A stretch of DNA of 15,886 bases from Pseudomonadota bacterium (GTDB lineage: Bacteria; Pseudomonadota; Gammaproteobacteria; Pseudomonadales; Azotimanducaceae), in NCBI GenBank assembly GCA_009936895.1, contig JAACDS010000123.1:1-15886 (forward strand), given 5' to 3'. Below the pieces are notes generated by a model, which saw only the letters and a program-made list of their open reading frames with translations, was not told the origin of the DNA and searched no databases. Below are positions 14,495-15,886 of this stretch, piece after piece; position 1 is the first letter of the stretch; each line of letters begins with the position of its first letter. Position numbers and translations under genes: made by a program.

Positions 14495-15334
14495 ATGCAG
14501 CTAGCACATATGACCGTCGGTGATGGACAGCCCTTGTTTGTGATCGCCGGCCCTTGCGTCATTGAAACTGAGAGCCTGATCATGAGCACGGCGGAGACCT
14601 TGAAGCAGATTGGCGAAGATCTGGGTGTCGGCGTGATTTTCAAAAGCTCCTTCGACAAAGCAAACCGGTCATCCATCGACAGTTATCGAGGGCCGGGTAT
14701 TGAAGAAGGCTTGAGAATTCTGCAGAAAGTGAAAACGGAGCTGCAAATGCCGGTCTTGACCGACGTACACGAAGACACGCCCCTGGATGAAGTAGCCAGC
14801 GTCGTCGACGTGATGCAAACCCCGGCGTTCCTGTGTCGGCAGACCAACTTTATCGTAAAGGTCTGCGAGCAGGGCATTCCGGTAAACATCAAAAAGGGAC
14901 AGTTTCTGGCACCCCTGGATATGATTCATGTCGCCAAGAAAGCGCTCTCTACGGGCAACAAGCAGGTGATGGTTTGCGAGCGCGGGGCCAGTTTTGGCTA
15001 TAACAATCTGGTGTCCGACATGCGCTCGCTGTCGCTCATGCGGCAAACCCAGTGCCCGGTGGTCTACGACGCCACCCACTCAGTGCAAATGCCCGGCGGG
15101 CAGGGCACCACGTCCGGTGGCCAGCGCGAGATGGTGCCGGTGCTAGCGCGGGCGGCAGTAGCGGCGGGTATTGATGGGCTGTGTATGGAGTGCCATCCCA
15201 ATCCGGCCGAAGCGAAATCCGATGGCCCGAATTCCTGGCCGCTGGCGCTGGTCGGACAGCTGTTGCAACAGCTCCAGGCCATTGATGCTACCGTTAAAGC
15301 CTCGCCACGATTGGAAGACCAGGTCAGTCAATAA
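14495..15334 (+). CDS. kdsA: KdsA 3-deoxy-D-manno-octulosonate 8-phosphate synthase, metal-dependent type
   Basis: KdsA condenses phosphoenolpyruvate with arabinose 5-phosphate to Kdo-8-phosphate, the precursor of the LPS inner-core sugar Kdo. The product is 279 aa (E. coli 284), a single TIM barrel. FKSSFDKANRSS, SYRGPG, TDVHE and PAFLCRQT are typical. Residues IAGPC (17-21) place Cys21 where E. coli has Asn26, and with His195, Glu232 and Asp243 complete the four metal ligands known from the Aquifex enzyme. This is therefore the metal-dependent class. ATG 14495 is used; its ribosome site is weak. The 66 bases after pyrG show no terminator, so kdsA may be read through from pyrG. PEP made by the following enolase is its substrate. 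Confidence 0.95.
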   Translation: MQLAHMTVGDGQPLFVIAGPCVIETESLIMSTAETLKQIGEDLGVGVIFKSSFDKANRSSIDSYRGPGIEEGLRILQKVKTELQMPVLTDVHEDTPLDEVASVVDVMQTPAFLCRQTNFIVKVCEQGIPVNIKKGQFLAPLDMIHVAKKALSTGNKQVMVCERGASFGYNNLVSDMRSLSLMRQTQCPVVYDATHSVQMPGGQGTTSGGQREMVPVLARAAVAAGIDGLCMECHPNPAEAKSDGPNSWPLALVGQLLQQLQAIDATVKASPRLEDQVSQ

Positions 15335-15346
15335 CTCGAAAGCCGA

Positions 15347-15352
15347 AAGGAG
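15347..15352 (+). promoter_or_regulatory. Ribosome binding site of eno
   Basis: AAGGAG lies 12 bases before ATG 15365. The sequence is strong, the spacing longer than usual, but no alternative in-frame start lies closer and the protein N-terminus aligns with enolases. Confidence 0.5.
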
Positions 15353-15364
15353 AACACAAAGTCT

Positions 15365-15886
15365 ATGAACGCAAAGATCGCCGATGTATTTGCTTGGGAA
15401 ATTTTAGATTCCCGGGGAAACCCCACCATCGAAGCCGTTGTACGAACCGAAGACGGTAGCGAGGGCCAGGCGGCAGCACCATCAGGCGCGTCAACAGGCA
15501 GCCGCGAAGCGCTGGAACTGCGGGATGGCGACCCTCAGCGGTACATGGGCAAGGGCGTTGCCAAGGCCGTTGGTTTTGTGAATGGCGAAATTCGCGGCGC
15601 GCTCCAAGGCGTCGACAGCGGTAACCAGCTTGATCTGGATGCGAGACTCCTGAATTTGGATGGCACGGAAAATAAGGCTCGGCTGGGTGCGAACGCCATG
15701 TTGGCCGTTTCCCTTGCAGCCGCCAAGGCGGCTGCCCTGAGTCAGCGGCGACCACTCTACACACACATCAATGAGCTGGGTGGTGGCGGTCCGATGAGTA
15801 TGCCGGTGCCGATGATGAACATTCTCAATGGTGGCGCCCACGCGGACAACAACGTAGACATTCAGGAATTTATGATTCAGCCCGTC
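15365..15886 (+). CDS. eno: Enolase, N-terminal part (3' truncated)
   Basis: Enolase interconverts 2-phosphoglycerate and phosphoenolpyruvate in glycolysis and is also an RNA degradosome partner in E. coli. The first 174 codons are present and the frame is open to the window end; the full protein is normally about 430 aa. Visible blocks: ILDSRGNPTIEA at 13-24, the flexible catalytic loop AAAPSGASTGSREALELRDGD, LDGTENKARLGANAMLAVS, and MPVPMMNILNGGAHADNN followed by DIQEF, containing the conserved active-site His and Glu. The metal ligands of the barrel lie beyond the window. It follows kdsA by 30 bases, the usual order, and would continue to ftsB in related genomes. Confidence 0.95.
   Translation, partial: MNAKIADVFAWEILDSRGNPTIEAVVRTEDGSEGQAAAPSGASTGSREALELRDGDPQRYMGKGVAKAVGFVNGEIRGALQGVDSGNQLDLDARLLNLDGTENKARLGANAMLAVSLAAAKAAALSQRRPLYTHINELGGGGPMSMPVPMMNILNGGAHADNNVDIQEFMIQPV

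Noticed and set aside
1..15886. Mobile element, CRISPR, toxin-antitoxin, defence or secondary-metabolite system
   Set aside because: All coding space is taken by recognised core genes on one strand; there are no transposase, integrase, repeat array or unknown gene clusters.

Overview
This window is a chromosomal core-gene block from a Gram-negative bacterium, most likely a gammaproteobacterium. The evidence is the gene order rseP-bamA-skp-lpxD-fabZ-lpxA-lpxB-rnhB-dnaE-tilS-pyrG-kdsA-eno, all on the + strand. This is the well-known envelope/lipid A/replication cluster of Pseudomonas- and Enterobacterales-like genomes, with accA missing from its usual place between dnaE and tilS. The proteins are clearly alignable with E. 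coli and Pseudomonas homologues but distant from both. I cannot name the genus. I see no mobile element, CRISPR array, tRNA, rRNA or phage gene, and no gene-free stretch longer than about 190 bases.

Layout. 1-348 is the C-terminal end of the site-2 protease RseP. 466-3484 holds outer-membrane protein biogenesis: bamA and the periplasmic chaperone skp. 3514-7027 is a compact lipid A and fatty acid unit, lpxD-fabZ-lpxA-lpxB, in which successive genes overlap by 4-23 bases. 7102-11261 holds rnhB and dnaE (4-base overlap), for ribonucleotide removal and chromosome replication. 11288-12601 is tilS (tRNA-Ile lysidine synthetase), 26 bases after dnaE. A 189-base spacer with a plausible promoter, an 18-bp perfect palindrome and a small hairpin precedes pyrG (12791-14428). 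kdsA (14495-15334) and the first 174 codons of eno (15365-15886, cut by the window edge) close the window.

How the genes work together. LpxA, LpxD and LpxB carry out acylation and disaccharide steps of lipid A synthesis. KdsA makes the Kdo precursor for the inner core, and PyrG makes the CTP that activates Kdo as CMP-Kdo. FabZ competes for the (R)-3-hydroxyacyl-ACP that LpxA and LpxD use. Skp and BamA deliver and insert outer-membrane proteins, and RseP belongs to the envelope stress pathway that monitors this.

The window has no obvious new multi-gene system. What stands out is a set of substitutions at highly conserved positions in otherwise intact enzymes: PyrG nucleophile elbow GICYGLH instead of GICLGMQ, RNase HII GIG instead of GRG, LpxB FNVFN instead of APDFN, LpxD C230 and K289, LpxA P155, and a DnaE clamp motif without its glutamine. 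KdsA is of the metal-dependent cysteine class, unlike the E. coli enzyme. A hairpin encloses the tilS start codon. Comparisons with other proteins are from memory of family sequences, not from a search.
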